Shown: positions 1-9,235 of the stretch, in pieces
How the letters are laid out: each line of letters begins with the position of its first letter
How positions within the stretch are numbered: the first letter of the stretch is position 1
Notes under the pieces: model-generated
What the model saw: only the letters and a program-made list of their open reading frames with translations
Told to the model about the DNA's origin: nothing
Database searches by the model: none
Origin: Occultella glacieicola
GTDB lineage: Bacteria > Actinomycetota > Actinomycetes > Actinomycetales > Beutenbergiaceae
Length of the DNA stretch: 64,000 bases
Direction of reading: 5' to 3'
NCBI RefSeq assembly: GCF_004353825.1
Contig: NZ_SMNA01000002.1
Location: 372,001-436,000 of the forward strand
Program-made: the position numbers and the translations under genes

Positions 1-484
1 TCAGTCCCAGCCCGCCGCCCGCCGTGGCTGCGACGGTCCCCGCCGCGTAGGCGTCGAGCACGGACTGGCTGACGACGATCACGACGCCGGTCTCGAGCCC
101 GGAGGTGTCCCCCTCGACGAACTCGAGTGCGCCGCCGGTGCCGGAGAGCACGTCCTGGCCGAAGCCGTCCGGAACGATCATGGCCAGGTTGACCTCGCCG
201 TCGGCCACGGCCGTTCGCGCCGTCCCGGCCGACATCTGCTCGACGGTGACGTCGATGACGCCGGTCCCGGTGATCGCCTCGACGAGCGTCCCCGCAACCT
301 CGTCGTCGGCCGGTGCCGATACCGCGACCGTCACGGGCTCGAGCTCGATCTCGTCGGTCCCACCGAAGACGAGGTTGAACACGAACATCAGGGCAAGCGG
401 CACGATCAGCGAGAAGATGATCACCGACTTGTCGCGGATGCGTTGGCGCAGGTCGGAGGTGGTCATCACCCAGAGTTGACGCAT
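1..484 (-). CDS. ABC-2 type transporter permease, N-terminal part (cut by window edge)
   Basis: About 161 codons are visible and the 3' end lies outside the window. The protein starts MRQLWVMTTSDLRQRIRDK and then has one hydrophobic helix (VIIFSLIVPLALMFVFNLVF, about residues 20-40), followed by a long polar extracytoplasmic segment containing DGEVNLAMIVP. This is the usual N-terminus of ABC-2/ABC-type efflux permeases. The ATG lies 4 nt after the stop of the upstream ATPase gene, so the two are almost certainly co-translated and form an exporter. The substrate (drug, lipid or other) cannot be told from the sequence. Confidence 0.85.
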   Translation of the reverse strand, partial: MRQLWVMTTSDLRQRIRDKSVIIFSLIVPLALMFVFNLVFGGTDEIELEPVTVAVSAPADDEVAGTLVEAITGTGVIDVTVEQMSAGTARTAVADGEVNLAMIVPDGFGQDVLSGTGGALEFVEGDTSGLETGVVIVVSQSVLDAYAAGTVAATAGGGLGL

Positions 485-488
485 CGGA

Positions 489-1454
489 TCAGTCCCGCAG
501 CGCTTTGCCGGTCAGGTGCAGGAAGACCTGCTCGAGGTTCGGGCGGGTGATCTCGACGTCGGCCAGCGTCACGCCCGCCGCGGTGGCTCGGGTGACGAGT
601 TCGGCGACGGCGGTGGGCGCGTCGCGGACGGCGAGGGAGAGTCCGGTCCGGTCGGCGTCGACCTGCTCGACGGCGGCCAGGCCACCCAGGGCGTCGGCGG
701 CCGCGGCGAGGTCACCGGAACCGTCCAGCCGGACCCGGTCCAGCCCTCCGATGAGCCGGATCAGTTCGTCCCGGGTGCCCTCGGCCTGCAGTTGACCCGA
801 GTCGACGATGCCGATGCGGTCGCAGAGCCGCTCGGCCTCCTCCATGTAATGGGTCGTGTACAGCACCGCCATTCCCTCGCCCGACAACGCTTCCACCGAC
901 TCCAGGATCGCGTTGCGCGACTGTGGGTCGACGCCGACGGTCGGCTCGTCGAGGATGAGCAGGGTCGGTCGGTGCAGCAGTCCGATCCCGATGTTCAGGC
1001 GGCGCTTCATACCGCCGGAGTACTCCTTGGCCGGGTCACCGGCTCGGTCGGTCAGCCCCACCAGATCGAGGACCTCGTCGACGCGGGTGGCGAGTTCCTT
1101 GCCGCCCAGGCCCTGCAGCCGGCCGAAGAAGTTCATGTTCTCCCGGCCCTTGAGCTCGGGGTAGATGGCCAGGTCCTGGGGCACGAGCCCGATGTGCCGT
1201 TTCCCGGCGACCCGAGACGGCCCCATCTGCTCACCGAGGACTCGGACCGCTCCGGAGTCGGCGGCGAGCAGCCCGGCGATCATCGAGATCGTCGTGGTCT
1301 TGCCGGCACCGTTGGGCCCGAGCAGACCGTAGGTCTCGCCCGGTGCGATCTCGAAGGAGATGCCGTCGACGGCGGTGAGGTCACCGAACCTGCGCACCAC
1401 CGCCTCGACCTCGAGCACCCGTTGACTCGTCGTGCTACCGCGCTCGTGCGCCAC
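489..1454 (-). CDS. ABC transporter ATP-binding protein (drug/lipid exporter type)
   Basis: About 321 residues. Walker A is GPNGAGKT (about residues 46-53), the signature is YSGGMKRRL, and Walker B with the following glutamate is LLILDEPTVGVDP. These are typical of DrrA/CcmA-type ATPases, which carry a C-terminal extension such as the RVRLDG...VFLHLTG part seen here. It energises the membrane permease encoded 4 nt downstream. I chose a GTG start at 1454, preceded by a G-rich run that could serve as ribosome binding site. An ATG 48 nt further upstream (1502) is also open, but its extra residues look non-conserved. The gene is divergent from the Nudix gene. Confidence 0.92.
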   Translation of the reverse strand: MAHERGSTTSQRVLEVEAVVRRFGDLTAVDGISFEIAPGETYGLLGPNGAGKTTTISMIAGLLAADSGAVRVLGEQMGPSRVAGKRHIGLVPQDLAIYPELKGRENMNFFGRLQGLGGKELATRVDEVLDLVGLTDRAGDPAKEYSGGMKRRLNIGIGLLHRPTLLILDEPTVGVDPQSRNAILESVEALSGEGMAVLYTTHYMEEAERLCDRIGIVDSGQLQAEGTRDELIRLIGGLDRVRLDGSGDLAAAADALGGLAAVEQVDADRTGLSLAVRDAPTAVAELVTRATAAGVTLADVEITRPNLEQVFLHLTGKALRD

Positions 1455-1528
1455 TCGGCCCCCAGCAATCGATTCGTCCCCGGTCCGGTGCCATCGTGGC
1501 ATACCCCGGCGCCCACGTGGAGGGCCCG

Positions 1529-1534
1529 TAGGCT
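1529..1534 (+). promoter_or_regulatory. -10 box TAGGCT, leaderless promoter of Nudix gene
   Basis: TAGGCT ends 6 nt before the GTG start at 1541, so transcription should begin at or next to the start codon. No recognisable -35 box or Shine-Dalgarno sequence is present. Leaderless mRNAs of this geometry are common in actinomycetes. Confidence 0.55.
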
Positions 1535-1540
1535 GCGGAT

Positions 1541-2251
1541 GTGCACCCCTCTCGCGCCGGACTCACCGATCTCGCGGCCAGGGCCGCCGCGGGGCGCTTC
1601 GAGCCGCTCGGCGGGGCACACGCCTACTCGCGGGAGGCCGCCAAGGGTTTCCGGCGGTCCGGGGTGCTGTTGCTATTCACCCCGACGGCGTCCCCCGGCT
1701 CGGGCGCGGACTCGAACTCGGGTCAGGGTCTGGACCTGTTCCTGGTCCAGCGGTCCCCGTTGCTGCGGCACCATCCGGGGCAGATCGCGCTCCCGGGTGG
1801 ACGGCTCGAGCCCGGTGAGGACGCGGTCGCCGCCGCCGTGCGCGAGGCGCACGAGGAGACCGGGATCAGTCCCGACCAGGTGGAGGTCCTCGGGCCGATC
1901 CCGCCGGTCCTGGTGCCGCTGAGCGAGTTCGTGGTCACGCCCGTCCTGGCCTGGTCGGAGACCGCCCACGCGGGCGACGAGGTGGAACCCGGAGAGGTGC
2001 TGCACACGCTTCGGGTCCCGGTGGCCGAACTACTCGACCCGGCGGCCCGGGCGACCGTGCGGATGGGCGGCTTCGACAGTCACGGGTTCCGCCGCCCGAC
2101 CGGGTGGGTGTGGGGCTTCACCGGGAACCTGCTCGACCACGTCTTCGACCAGTTGGGGTGGGCGCTGCCGTGGGACCGCGGGACCGTCTACCGGATGGGC
2201 TGGGACGAGGCCCGCGGCGCGGGCCTGCTCCCGGACGCCGGCGAGGCGTAG
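1541..2251 (+). CDS. NUDIX hydrolase, CoA pyrophosphatase (NudL/YeaB) type
   Basis: 236 residues. The Nudix box is complete (GRLEPGEDAVAAAVREAHEE plus TGI), with the REAHEE metal-binding core. It is preceded by LLRHHPGQIALPGG, matching the extra motif that distinguishes the CoA-pyrophosphohydrolase subfamily (LLTxRSxxxRxHxGxxxFPGG). The likely role is hydrolysis of CoA or acyl-CoA to 3'-phosphoADP and phosphopantetheine. Substrate preference is inferred from the motif only. The GTG start is supported by a -10 box 6 nt upstream. The gene converges on putA. Confidence 0.88.
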   Translation: MHPSRAGLTDLAARAAAGRFEPLGGAHAYSREAAKGFRRSGVLLLFTPTASPGSGADSNSGQGLDLFLVQRSPLLRHHPGQIALPGGRLEPGEDAVAAAVREAHEETGISPDQVEVLGPIPPVLVPLSEFVVTPVLAWSETAHAGDEVEPGEVLHTLRVPVAELLDPAARATVRMGGFDSHGFRRPTGWVWGFTGNLLDHVFDQLGWALPWDRGTVYRMGWDEARGAGLLPDAGEA

Positions 2252-2280
2252 TCGCGGGCCGATTACTCCGGGCCGACTAC

Positions 2281-5200
2281 TCAGGGGCCCGGCGTGGCCG
2301 GAGCCGGGCGAGCAGGATCCTCGGGTTCGCGCCGAGCCGGGGGCAGGTGCCCGAACCGGTGCCGGGTGCTGCTGATCGCCTGTTCGCGCAGCACGGCGAG
2401 CATCTCCCGCCGCCCGGACGCGAGCACCTCCCCGGTGAGCAGGGTGACGTCGGCTTCCGGCGCGGCGGTGGCGGACCAGAGGTCGTCGGGCCGGCCGATC
2501 ACCCTGACCCGGCCGCGTACGTCCCCGGCCGCGATCCGGTCGGCGAACTCCTGCGCCGACTCGGTGCGCCAGCCCATGTATCCGATCGCCCGGGCCTGGT
2601 CCGTGCCGGTCCCGGCGGCGGTGTTCGCGGCGGCCGCGACGTCCGGCGCCAGACTGACGCTGACCGGAACCCCGGCGCACTCGGCGGCGAGCGCGACCCG
2701 CGCCACCTCGATCGGGAGCGTGCGTGCCTGGGCGCGGATGGTCAGGTACGGGATCGGACGGTACCGGAACACGTTGGACTCGCTGCGCAGCGCGGACGGG
2801 TCGGCCTCGGCCCGGAACACGTCGTCGCGGGCGGCCGCGTCGGATCCCATCGACACCTCGAGCCACTCGCTCTCACCGGGATCGGTGGTGAGCGCGGAGA
2901 GGGTCCGGGCCATCGTCCGTACCCGGGTGCCCGGTGTCCCGGACCCCTCGGGTCGGTGTTCCTGGATCCAGCTGCCCAGCTGGGCCACGTAGTTCGGGCC
3001 GCCGGCCTTGGCCCCGGGCCCGACGGTGGACCGCTTCCAGCCCCCGAAGGACTGACGGCGCACGATGGCGCCGGTCGTGTGCCGGTTGACGTAGCCGTTG
3101 CCGACCTCGATCCGGCTCTCCCACCGGGCGATCTCGTCCTCGTCGAGGCTGTGCAGTCCGCCGGTGAGGCCGTACGGCACCGCGTTCGCGAGCTCGATCG
3201 CCTCGTCGAGGGTCCTGGCGGTCATGACGCCGAGGACCGGTCCGAAGTACTCGGTGAGGTGGAACGGGGAGCCCGGCCAGACACCCTCCTTGACCCCGGG
3301 CGACCAGAGCCGGCCGGAGGGGTCCAACTGGCGCGGCTGGACCATCCAGGTCTCGCCCGGTTCGAGACGGGTGAGCGCGTCCAGCAGTTTGCCCTGTGCC
3401 GGCTCGATGATCGGACCCATGGTGGTGCCGAGCTCCTCAGGCCAGCCGACCCGCATCGAGGCCACGGCGTCGATGAGGTGCCGTCGGAACCGTTCCGAAC
3501 CGGCCACCGAGCCGACCAGGATGACGAGCGAGGCGGCCGAGCACTTCTGGCCGGCGTGCCCGAACGCGCTCCGGACCACGTCCGCGACGGCCAGGTCGTA
3601 GTCCGCGCTCGGGGTGACGATCAGCGCGTTCTTGCCGCTGGTCTCCGCGAACACCCCGGGTCCGCCGTCGTGGTCCGCTCGCCACTGCGTGAACATCCGG
3701 GCGGTCTCCCAGGCCCCGGTCAGGATGACGGTCTCGACCTGCGGGTGTGCGACCAGGTGCCGACCGACCTCGTCCTCGGCGACCCGCACCACGCCGAGCA
3801 CGTCGCGGTCGTACCCGTGGTCGACCAGGGCTGCGTGGATCGCCTCCACGATCACCTCGGTGCAGCCTGGCACCGCGGGGGCCGGCTTGATGATGGCCGG
3901 CGACCCGGCGGCGAGCGCGGCCAGCACGCCACCGGCGGGGATCGCGACCGGGAAGTTCCAGGGCGGGGTCACCAGCACCAGACCGGTCGGGGTGAAGGCC
4001 AGGCCCTCGGCCCCGGAAAGCGCCTCGAGTTCGAGGGCGGAGTCCGCGTAGTAGCGGGCGAAGTCGACCGCCTCGGAGACCTCCGGGTCGGCCTCGGCCA
4101 CGGTCTTGCCGCCCTCGTGGGCCATCTGCGTCAGGAGGTCCCCCCGGCGCGCCTCGATGGCGTCGGCGGCGGTGCGCAGCACGGCCGCCCGTTCGGCAGC
4201 CGGTAGTCCCGCCCAGGTGGCGCCCGCCCGCCGGGCCCGGGTGACGACGTCGTCCACCTGGGCGATGCTCGTCAGCTCCGGTGAGGTGAGCTCGCGGGGT
4301 GCGGCCTCGAGGGCGGTCATGGCCCAGTCCCGGCTGCTCGCCACGGCCGGGTCGGAGTCGGTGGTGTTCGCGAAGCCGGCACCCGCGGGCCGACGCTCCC
4401 GGGTGCGCCGCGGCTGGTCGGAGACCGTGCCACGGTCCGCGACGCTCGCCCGGAACCGTGCCTCCTGCTCGGCCATCACGGCCTGTTGGTCCGGGCCGTC
4501 GTGGTGGCCACCCGCGAAGAGTGCGTGCAGGAAGTTCTCCGGGGCGGCGTTCTCCTCGAGGCGGCGTACCAGGTAGGACACGGCCACGTCGAAGTCGGCC
4601 GGGGCGACCACCGGGGTGTACAGGATGAGCGGGCCGCCCTCGCGCAGGTCGGCGGCCACCGCCCGGGCCTGGGCGGGTGCCATGCCCTGGAGCATCTCGA
4701 CGTCGAGCATCCCGGGCGCGCCGCGGTGGGCGGCGAGCAGGTGTGCCAGGGCGACGTCGAACAGGTTGTGCGAGGCCACCCCGAGGCGCAGTGCGCCGAG
4801 GTGTTCCGGGCGCAGCACCTCGTCGAGGGCCCGCACGTAGTTCGCGTCCACGTCGGCCTTCGTCGGGTACGGCGCCTGGGTCCAGCCGTGCAACTCGGCC
4901 TCGACCCGCTCCATCGCCAGGTTCGCACCCTTGACGAGTCGGACCTTCACGGGTGCGCCGCCGAGGTCACGCCGACGCCGTGCGAACGCGATCAGCCGGC
5001 GTAGGGCCCGCGCGGAGTCGGGCAGGTAGGCCTGGAGCGCGATGCCGGCCTCGAGCCCGAGGAACTCCGGCTCGAGGCAGATCTCCTCGAACACCTCGAG
5101 GGTGAGGTCGAGATCGCGGTACTCCTCCATGTCCAGGTTCACGAACGCGGCCGGGGTCTTCGCGGCGGCGACCCGGTACAGCGGCCGGAGCCGCTCGAGC

Positions 5201-5937
5201 ACTCGCTTGGTGGTGCCGACCGTGTCCCATGTGCTGATCTGGGAGACGAGCGCGGAGACCTTGATCGAGATGTAGTCGACGTCCGGGCGTTCGAGCAGTT
5301 CCCGGGTTCGCTCGGCGCGGCGAAGGGCCTCCATCTCGCCGTGGACGTGCTCCCCGAGCAGGTTCACGTTCAGCCGGTAGCCCTCCGCCCGCGCCTTCGC
5401 CAGGTGGGCTCCGAGGGCGGGGTCGTTGGCATCGACCACCAGGTGCCCGACGAGGTGCCGCAGCCGTTGCCGGGCGAGCGGGACCACCACCCCGGGGGCC
5501 AGTCCGGCCACCGCGGAACCGAGCCCGAGGAGCCCCCGGTCCGCCGCGGACAGGAAGCCACCGGCGGCGTCGGCACGGATCCGGCCCAGTTCGTCGGCCG
5601 CGACCTTCAGGTCCTCCGGGCGGGCCACCTTATCCACGAACCGGACCGCCAGGTCGAGGCCGGCCGGGTCCGCCACGAGCGCCGCGAGGCGTGCGGTGGC
5701 GCGACGCTCGGCGCCGCTCTCTCCCGCATGGGTCGCACTCGCCCAGCGGTGAGCGAGCCCCACCGCCTCCTCGACGAGGTCCTCGACCGTGGGCAGCCGA
5801 CCGGCCGCGGCGGCCGGCACGGGGGGCGCCGGAGGCGTTCGTGGGGCCGGTTCCGGGATGGGGTCGGTCGGGACGGTCATGCTCCCATCTTGCGCGGTCC
5901 GGCCCCAGGACGTCATGTCGCGGGCGGGGTGTCGCAT
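2281..5937 (-). CDS. putA: Bifunctional proline dehydrogenase / L-glutamate gamma-semialdehyde dehydrogenase (PutA)
   Basis: 1218 residues. The FAD-dependent proline dehydrogenase barrel spans about residues 50-480 (KVRLVKGANLAMERVEAEL; YLVRRLEENAAPENFLHALF). After a short linker, the P5C aldehyde dehydrogenase spans about 535-1020, with the nucleophile in GQKCSAA (C799) and the general-base glutamate in FAETSGKN (E765). A C-terminal ALDH-like tail follows. The enzyme oxidises proline to glutamate. There is no N-terminal ribbon-helix-helix domain, so it should not repress its own gene. The ATG at 5937 overlaps the previous stop as TGATG. ATG 5880 (MTVPTDP) is an alternative start and the first 19 residues look unconserved. 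Confidence 0.96.
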   Translation of the reverse strand: MRHPARDMTSWGRTAQDGSMTVPTDPIPEPAPRTPPAPPVPAAAAGRLPTVEDLVEEAVGLAHRWASATHAGESGAERRATARLAALVADPAGLDLAVRFVDKVARPEDLKVAADELGRIRADAAGGFLSAADRGLLGLGSAVAGLAPGVVVPLARQRLRHLVGHLVVDANDPALGAHLAKARAEGYRLNVNLLGEHVHGEMEALRRAERTRELLERPDVDYISIKVSALVSQISTWDTVGTTKRVLERLRPLYRVAAAKTPAAFVNLDMEEYRDLDLTLEVFEEICLEPEFLGLEAGIALQAYLPDSARALRRLIAFARRRRDLGGAPVKVRLVKGANLAMERVEAELHGWTQAPYPTKADVDANYVRALDEVLRPEHLGALRLGVASHNLFDVALAHLLAAHRGAPGMLDVEMLQGMAPAQARAVAADLREGGPLILYTPVVAPADFDVAVSYLVRRLEENAAPENFLHALFAGGHHDGPDQQAVMAEQEARFRASVADRGTVSDQPRRTRERRPAGAGFANTTDSDPAVASSRDWAMTALEAAPRELTSPELTSIAQVDDVVTRARRAGATWAGLPAAERAAVLRTAADAIEARRGDLLTQMAHEGGKTVAEADPEVSEAVDFARYYADSALELEALSGAEGLAFTPTGLVLVTPPWNFPVAIPAGGVLAALAAGSPAIIKPAPAVPGCTEVIVEAIHAALVDHGYDRDVLGVVRVAEDEVGRHLVAHPQVETVILTGAWETARMFTQWRADHDGGPGVFAETSGKNALIVTPSADYDLAVADVVRSAFGHAGQKCSAASLVILVGSVAGSERFRRHLIDAVASMRVGWPEELGTTMGPIIEPAQGKLLDALTRLEPGETWMVQPRQLDPSGRLWSPGVKEGVWPGSPFHLTEYFGPVLGVMTARTLDEAIELANAVPYGLTGGLHSLDEDEIARWESRIEVGNGYVNRHTTGAIVRRQSFGGWKRSTVGPGAKAGGPNYVAQLGSWIQEHRPEGSGTPGTRVRTMARTLSALTTDPGESEWLEVSMGSDAAARDDVFRAEADPSALRSESNVFRYRPIPYLTIRAQARTLPIEVARVALAAECAGVPVSVSLAPDVAAAANTAAGTGTDQARAIGYMGWRTESAQEFADRIAAGDVRGRVRVIGRPDDLWSATAAPEADVTLLTGEVLASGRREMLAVLREQAISSTRHRFGHLPPARREPEDPARPAPATPGP

Positions 5938-6914
5938 CAGTGCCGGGCGACGATCTCGTCGAACATCGCCTCGAGTCTCGGGTCGCCGGTCGGTCCGCTG
6001 CCCTGCTCGAGGTGCCAGGCCACGGACTCGGCGAAGCCCTGTTCCACCGTGGTGGTCGGCGCGAAGTCCGGCACGAAGGAGCGGATCTTGCTGTTGTCCA
6101 AGACGAAGGAGTTCGCCTTGTCGCCGAGCATGCCGGCCCCGAAGTCGGCATCGACGGCGGCGATCTCGAGCGCCGGCACGTGCAGCAGGTTCGCCTCCAC
6201 GTCGAGGGCCTCGGCCAGGATCGTGAAGATCTCGTTCCAGGTGGGCGCGAAGTCCGAGGTGATGTGGAATGCCTCACCGACCGCGTCCGACCGTCCGAGC
6301 AGGCCGACGAACCCGACGGCGAAGTCCCGGGCATGGGTGAGCGTCCACTGCGTGGTGCCGTCGCCGACCACGACCACGGGAGCGCCACGCAACATCCGGG
6401 CGGCGTCGGTCCAGCCCCCCGACGTGGGGATCCGGGTTCGGTCGTAGGTGGCCGAGGGCCGCACCACGGTCACCGGGAAGCCCCGGTCGGCGTGCGCGGC
6501 CAGGAGGATCTCCTCGCTCGCCGCCTTGTCCCGGGAGTACTGCCAGTACGGGTTCTCCAGCGGTGTCTCCTCGGTGACCGGAAGCACCGCCGGCGGCGTC
6601 TGGTAGGCCGAGGCGGAACTGATGTAGACGAACTGGCCGGTGCGCCCGGCGAAGAACTCGACGTCCGCGCGTGCGTGCTCCGGGGTGAACGAGCGGAACT
6701 GGGCCACCGCGTCGAACTCCCGCCCGGCGAGCGCCGCGCCGAGCGCGGCGGTGTCGTGGGCGTCCGCGTGCAGCACCTCGACGTCCTCGGGAAGCGCCCG
6801 GGTGTGCGTGGTCCCACGGTTCAGCACGGTCACGGCCATCCCGCGCGAGCGGGCGAGTTCCACACTGGCCGCGCTGATCTGTCCGTTCCCACCGATGAAC
6901 AACACACTCGTCAC
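5937..6914 (-). CDS. NAD(P)-dependent epimerase/dehydratase family protein
   Basis: 325 residues, an extended SDR-like Rossmann protein. The N-terminal nucleotide-binding loop is VLFIGGNGQIS. The catalytic-type SSASAY is followed by YSRDK (YxxxK). The C-terminal half is typical of sugar-nucleotide epimerase or isoflavone-reductase-like proteins. The substrate is unknown. The stop overlaps the putA start by one base, indicating an operon. It is related to the next gene upstream, which has the same GGNGQI loop. Confidence 0.85.
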   Translation of the reverse strand: MTSVLFIGGNGQISAASVELARSRGMAVTVLNRGTTHTRALPEDVEVLHADAHDTAALGAALAGREFDAVAQFRSFTPEHARADVEFFAGRTGQFVYISSASAYQTPPAVLPVTEETPLENPYWQYSRDKAASEEILLAAHADRGFPVTVVRPSATYDRTRIPTSGGWTDAARMLRGAPVVVVGDGTTQWTLTHARDFAVGFVGLLGRSDAVGEAFHITSDFAPTWNEIFTILAEALDVEANLLHVPALEIAAVDADFGAGMLGDKANSFVLDNSKIRSFVPDFAPTTTVEQGFAESVAWHLEQGSGPTGDPRLEAMFDEIVARH

Positions 6915-7000
6915 GACGTATCTCCTCGAGAGCAGGCCCCGGGATGGCCGGGGCGGGCCGGGGTCGGCTCGGCCATGGCGCCGCGCCGACAGGTACGAAC

Positions 7001-8017
7001 CTACCTGCGTGCGGCCAACCAGGCGTCCTCGGCCGCGTAGTCGAACAGGTCCGCCCCACTGGCCGCGAAGTCCCCGAACACCTCGCGCCAGTCCCGCCCG
7101 GCGCTCGCGCGCTCGACCCAGTCCAGGTACGGCCCCAGCGAGGACACGTAGTCGACGACCGGGCGGTAGCCGAGTTCCGTGGCGGCGCCGGACATGTCCA
7201 CCACGAACGGCCCGGGCACCCCCCAGGGGTTGAGGCCGAGGTTGCCCACGGGCTCACCGGGCAGCGGGTGCACGGTGACCTCGCGGGCGCGGGCCGCGTA
7301 CACCGCCGTGACGATCTCCGCGCTGGTGGGCACCACCGGGTCCCCCGCGTTCAGGACCCGCCGGCCAGGCCGAGCGCCCGCGAGACGGATCAACTCGGCG
7401 ATGTTCTCCACCGCGCTCGGGTGGAACCGGGACCGACCCTCGTGCGCGAGCACCACGTCGGTCCGGCCGTCGAGGACCCGCTTGAGCGCGAACCACTCTC
7501 GCGGGTTCTGCGCGAAGGCGCCGTGGATCGCGCCCGGGCGCAGCACCGTGGCCGGGACGTCCGCGGCGAGCCACGCCTGCTCGAGCTCCACCTTCCCCTC
7601 CGCGTACCCACCCCGGCCGGGTTGCGCCGTCGGGCCGTCCTCGCGCACCCCGACCGGAAGGTGCGGGAACTCCGGCCCGCCCAGCAACCGCCCGTCAGCG
7701 TCGGCGTAGACGGCCATGGAGGAGATCACGACGGCGGAGCCCAGGCCGGCGCGGTGGCGCAGCACCTGCTCGGCGTGCGTCGAGTCGAAGGCCACGCAGT
7801 CCACGAGCAGGTCGACGCCGTCGCCGACGGCGGCGGCCAGCACCGCCTCGTCGGCCCGGTCGCCGCGGACCTCGTGCACGCCGGCCTCGGCGAGGTCCGG
7901 CTCGAGCGGGCGGCTGCCCCGGTGCAGGACCCGCACCTGCCAGCCGTCCGCGGCGAGCGCGAGGGCCGTCGGGACACCGATCTGTCCGTTGCCTCCGATG
8001 ATCAGCGCGGTGCCCAT
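7001..8017 (-). CDS. NAD(P)-dependent epimerase/reductase family protein
   Basis: 338 residues beginning MGTALIIGGNGQIGVPTALA, a complete GxxGxxG Rossmann loop, with an SSMAVYADADG segment and YAEGKVELEQ (YxxxK) as the likely catalytic pair. It ends with a helical cap region. An open frame extends far upstream on this strand, but it runs antisense through the next gene, so ATG 8017 is the natural start. It is tandem to a similar gene 86 bp downstream. Substrate unknown. Confidence 0.85.
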   Translation of the reverse strand: MGTALIIGGNGQIGVPTALALAADGWQVRVLHRGSRPLEPDLAEAGVHEVRGDRADEAVLAAAVGDGVDLLVDCVAFDSTHAEQVLRHRAGLGSAVVISSMAVYADADGRLLGGPEFPHLPVGVREDGPTAQPGRGGYAEGKVELEQAWLAADVPATVLRPGAIHGAFAQNPREWFALKRVLDGRTDVVLAHEGRSRFHPSAVENIAELIRLAGARPGRRVLNAGDPVVPTSAEIVTAVYAARAREVTVHPLPGEPVGNLGLNPWGVPGPFVVDMSGAATELGYRPVVDYVSSLGPYLDWVERASAGRDWREVFGDFAASGADLFDYAAEDAWLAARR

Positions 8018-8038
8018 CGACCCACGGTAGGCCGCAAG

Positions 8039-8044
8039 TACCCT
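8039..8044 (+). promoter_or_regulatory. -10 box TACCCT, leaderless promoter
   Basis: TACCCT ends 6 nt before ATG 8051. The whole divergent intergenic gap is only 33 bp, so this gene almost has to start transcription at its start codon. Confidence 0.5.
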
Positions 8045-8050
8045 GCCTGC

Positions 8051-9202
8051 ATGACATCGGGGCAGACATCCGAGCGGTCGCCGGCGCGGACCCGGGCGGC
8101 CACGGCGGACATCGCGGCGTGCGAGCGCACGTTCCGCCGGTACGGCCTGCCGCTGCTCGTGCACGGACACTCGTCCCGCCGTGACGTGTACGGCCGGGCG
8201 GCACCGTTCCTCGTGGTGGTGATGCTGCTCGAGGTGTTCGCCGCGGTGCGGCTCGACTGGGCCTGGTGGGTGAACCTGGCCGTCCTGGTCGGGGCGATCG
8301 CGCTGCTGTTCGCGGGGTACGCCGGCCTGAACGTGCTGCGGGGCCGGCCGTGGTCGACCCTGCCCCAGGACGTCGGTACCCCCGAGTTGGTGTTCTTCGT
8401 GCTCGCACCGGCGCTGCTGCCCGCGGTCTTCGGGGCGCAATGGATCACCGGGATCTCGGTGGCGGTCGGCAACGTGGTGCTCCTGGTCATCGTGCGCGGG
8501 GTGGTCGGCTACGGACTGGCCGCGACGCTGTGGTGGGGCCTGTCCCGGGTCGGCAAGGAGCTTGGCGACTCCCTGCTGCGGCTGATCCGGTTCCTGCCGT
8601 TGCTGCTGATCTTCTCGATCGCGCTCTTCTACACCACCGAGGTGTGGCAGGTGTTCGACCACACCCCGGGCGCCTCGGACCTGATCCTCGGCGCGTTCTT
8701 CGTGGCATTGATCGTGCTCATCCTGCGGGTCCGGCTGTCCCGGGAAACGGCGGAGATCCTCGAGCGGGCCGAGCAGGAGGTCCCGGAGGCTGCGGACCTG
8801 CCATCGTTGACGCGTCCGCAGCGGGTGAACTTCGCGGCCATGGTCGGCGCGAACCAGCTGCTCCAGGTGATCGTGGTGAGTCTCGGCGTCGGGGTGTTCT
8901 TCCTGGCCCTCGGCGTCCTCACGATCACCCCGGGCCTGATGGCCGAGTGGGCGATCGACGGCGGCAGCTGGCGCGAGGAGGTGAACCTGTTCGGTGACAC
9001 GCTGGTGCTCAGCCAGACCCTGATCAGGGTGTCGGTGGCCATGGCCACGTTCACGGGGTTGTACTACGCGATCTCGGTGCTCACCGACGCGGTGTACCGG
9101 GTCGACTTCATCGACGACATGGCGGTCAAGATGGCCGACGTCGCCGCCCACCGGGTCCGCTACCAGCGGCTGCTCGCCGACCGGGACGTCGGGGCCACCT
9201 GA
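8051..9202 (+). CDS. Polytopic integral membrane protein, unknown function
   Basis: 383 residues. After about 50 polar residues there are hydrophobic segments at roughly residues 55-75, 77-100, 115-135, 140-160 (with Trp-rich ATLWWGLS), 185-205, 215-235, 280-310 and 335-355. A charged stretch (RLSRETAEILERAEQEVPEA) separates the two halves. I recognise no catalytic motif or transporter family. It is divergent from an epimerase gene and followed at 34 bp by the maltokinase-cap-like gene, which has its own promoter. Confidence 0.8.
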   Translation: MTSGQTSERSPARTRAATADIAACERTFRRYGLPLLVHGHSSRRDVYGRAAPFLVVVMLLEVFAAVRLDWAWWVNLAVLVGAIALLFAGYAGLNVLRGRPWSTLPQDVGTPELVFFVLAPALLPAVFGAQWITGISVAVGNVVLLVIVRGVVGYGLAATLWWGLSRVGKELGDSLLRLIRFLPLLLIFSIALFYTTEVWQVFDHTPGASDLILGAFFVALIVLILRVRLSRETAEILERAEQEVPEAADLPSLTRPQRVNFAAMVGANQLLQVIVVSLGVGVFFLALGVLTITPGLMAEWAIDGGSWREEVNLFGDTLVLSQTLIRVSVAMATFTGLYYAISVLTDAVYRVDFIDDMAVKMADVAAHRVRYQRLLADRDVGAT

Positions 9203-9223
9203 TGCCCGCGGGCGCCGGGTCGA

Positions 9224-9229
9224 TAGGCT
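9224..9229 (+). promoter_or_regulatory. -10 box TAGGCT, leaderless promoter
   Basis: TAGGCT lies 6 nt before ATG 9236, with no Shine-Dalgarno sequence between them. Confidence 0.55.
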
Positions 9230-9235
9230 CCCGTC

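Noticed and set aside
2104-4206. 700-codon open frame on the plus strand
   Set aside because: It runs antisense through putA, which has complete catalytic motifs. Its translation is low-complexity Arg/Gly/Pro, as expected of a shadow frame in GC-rich DNA.
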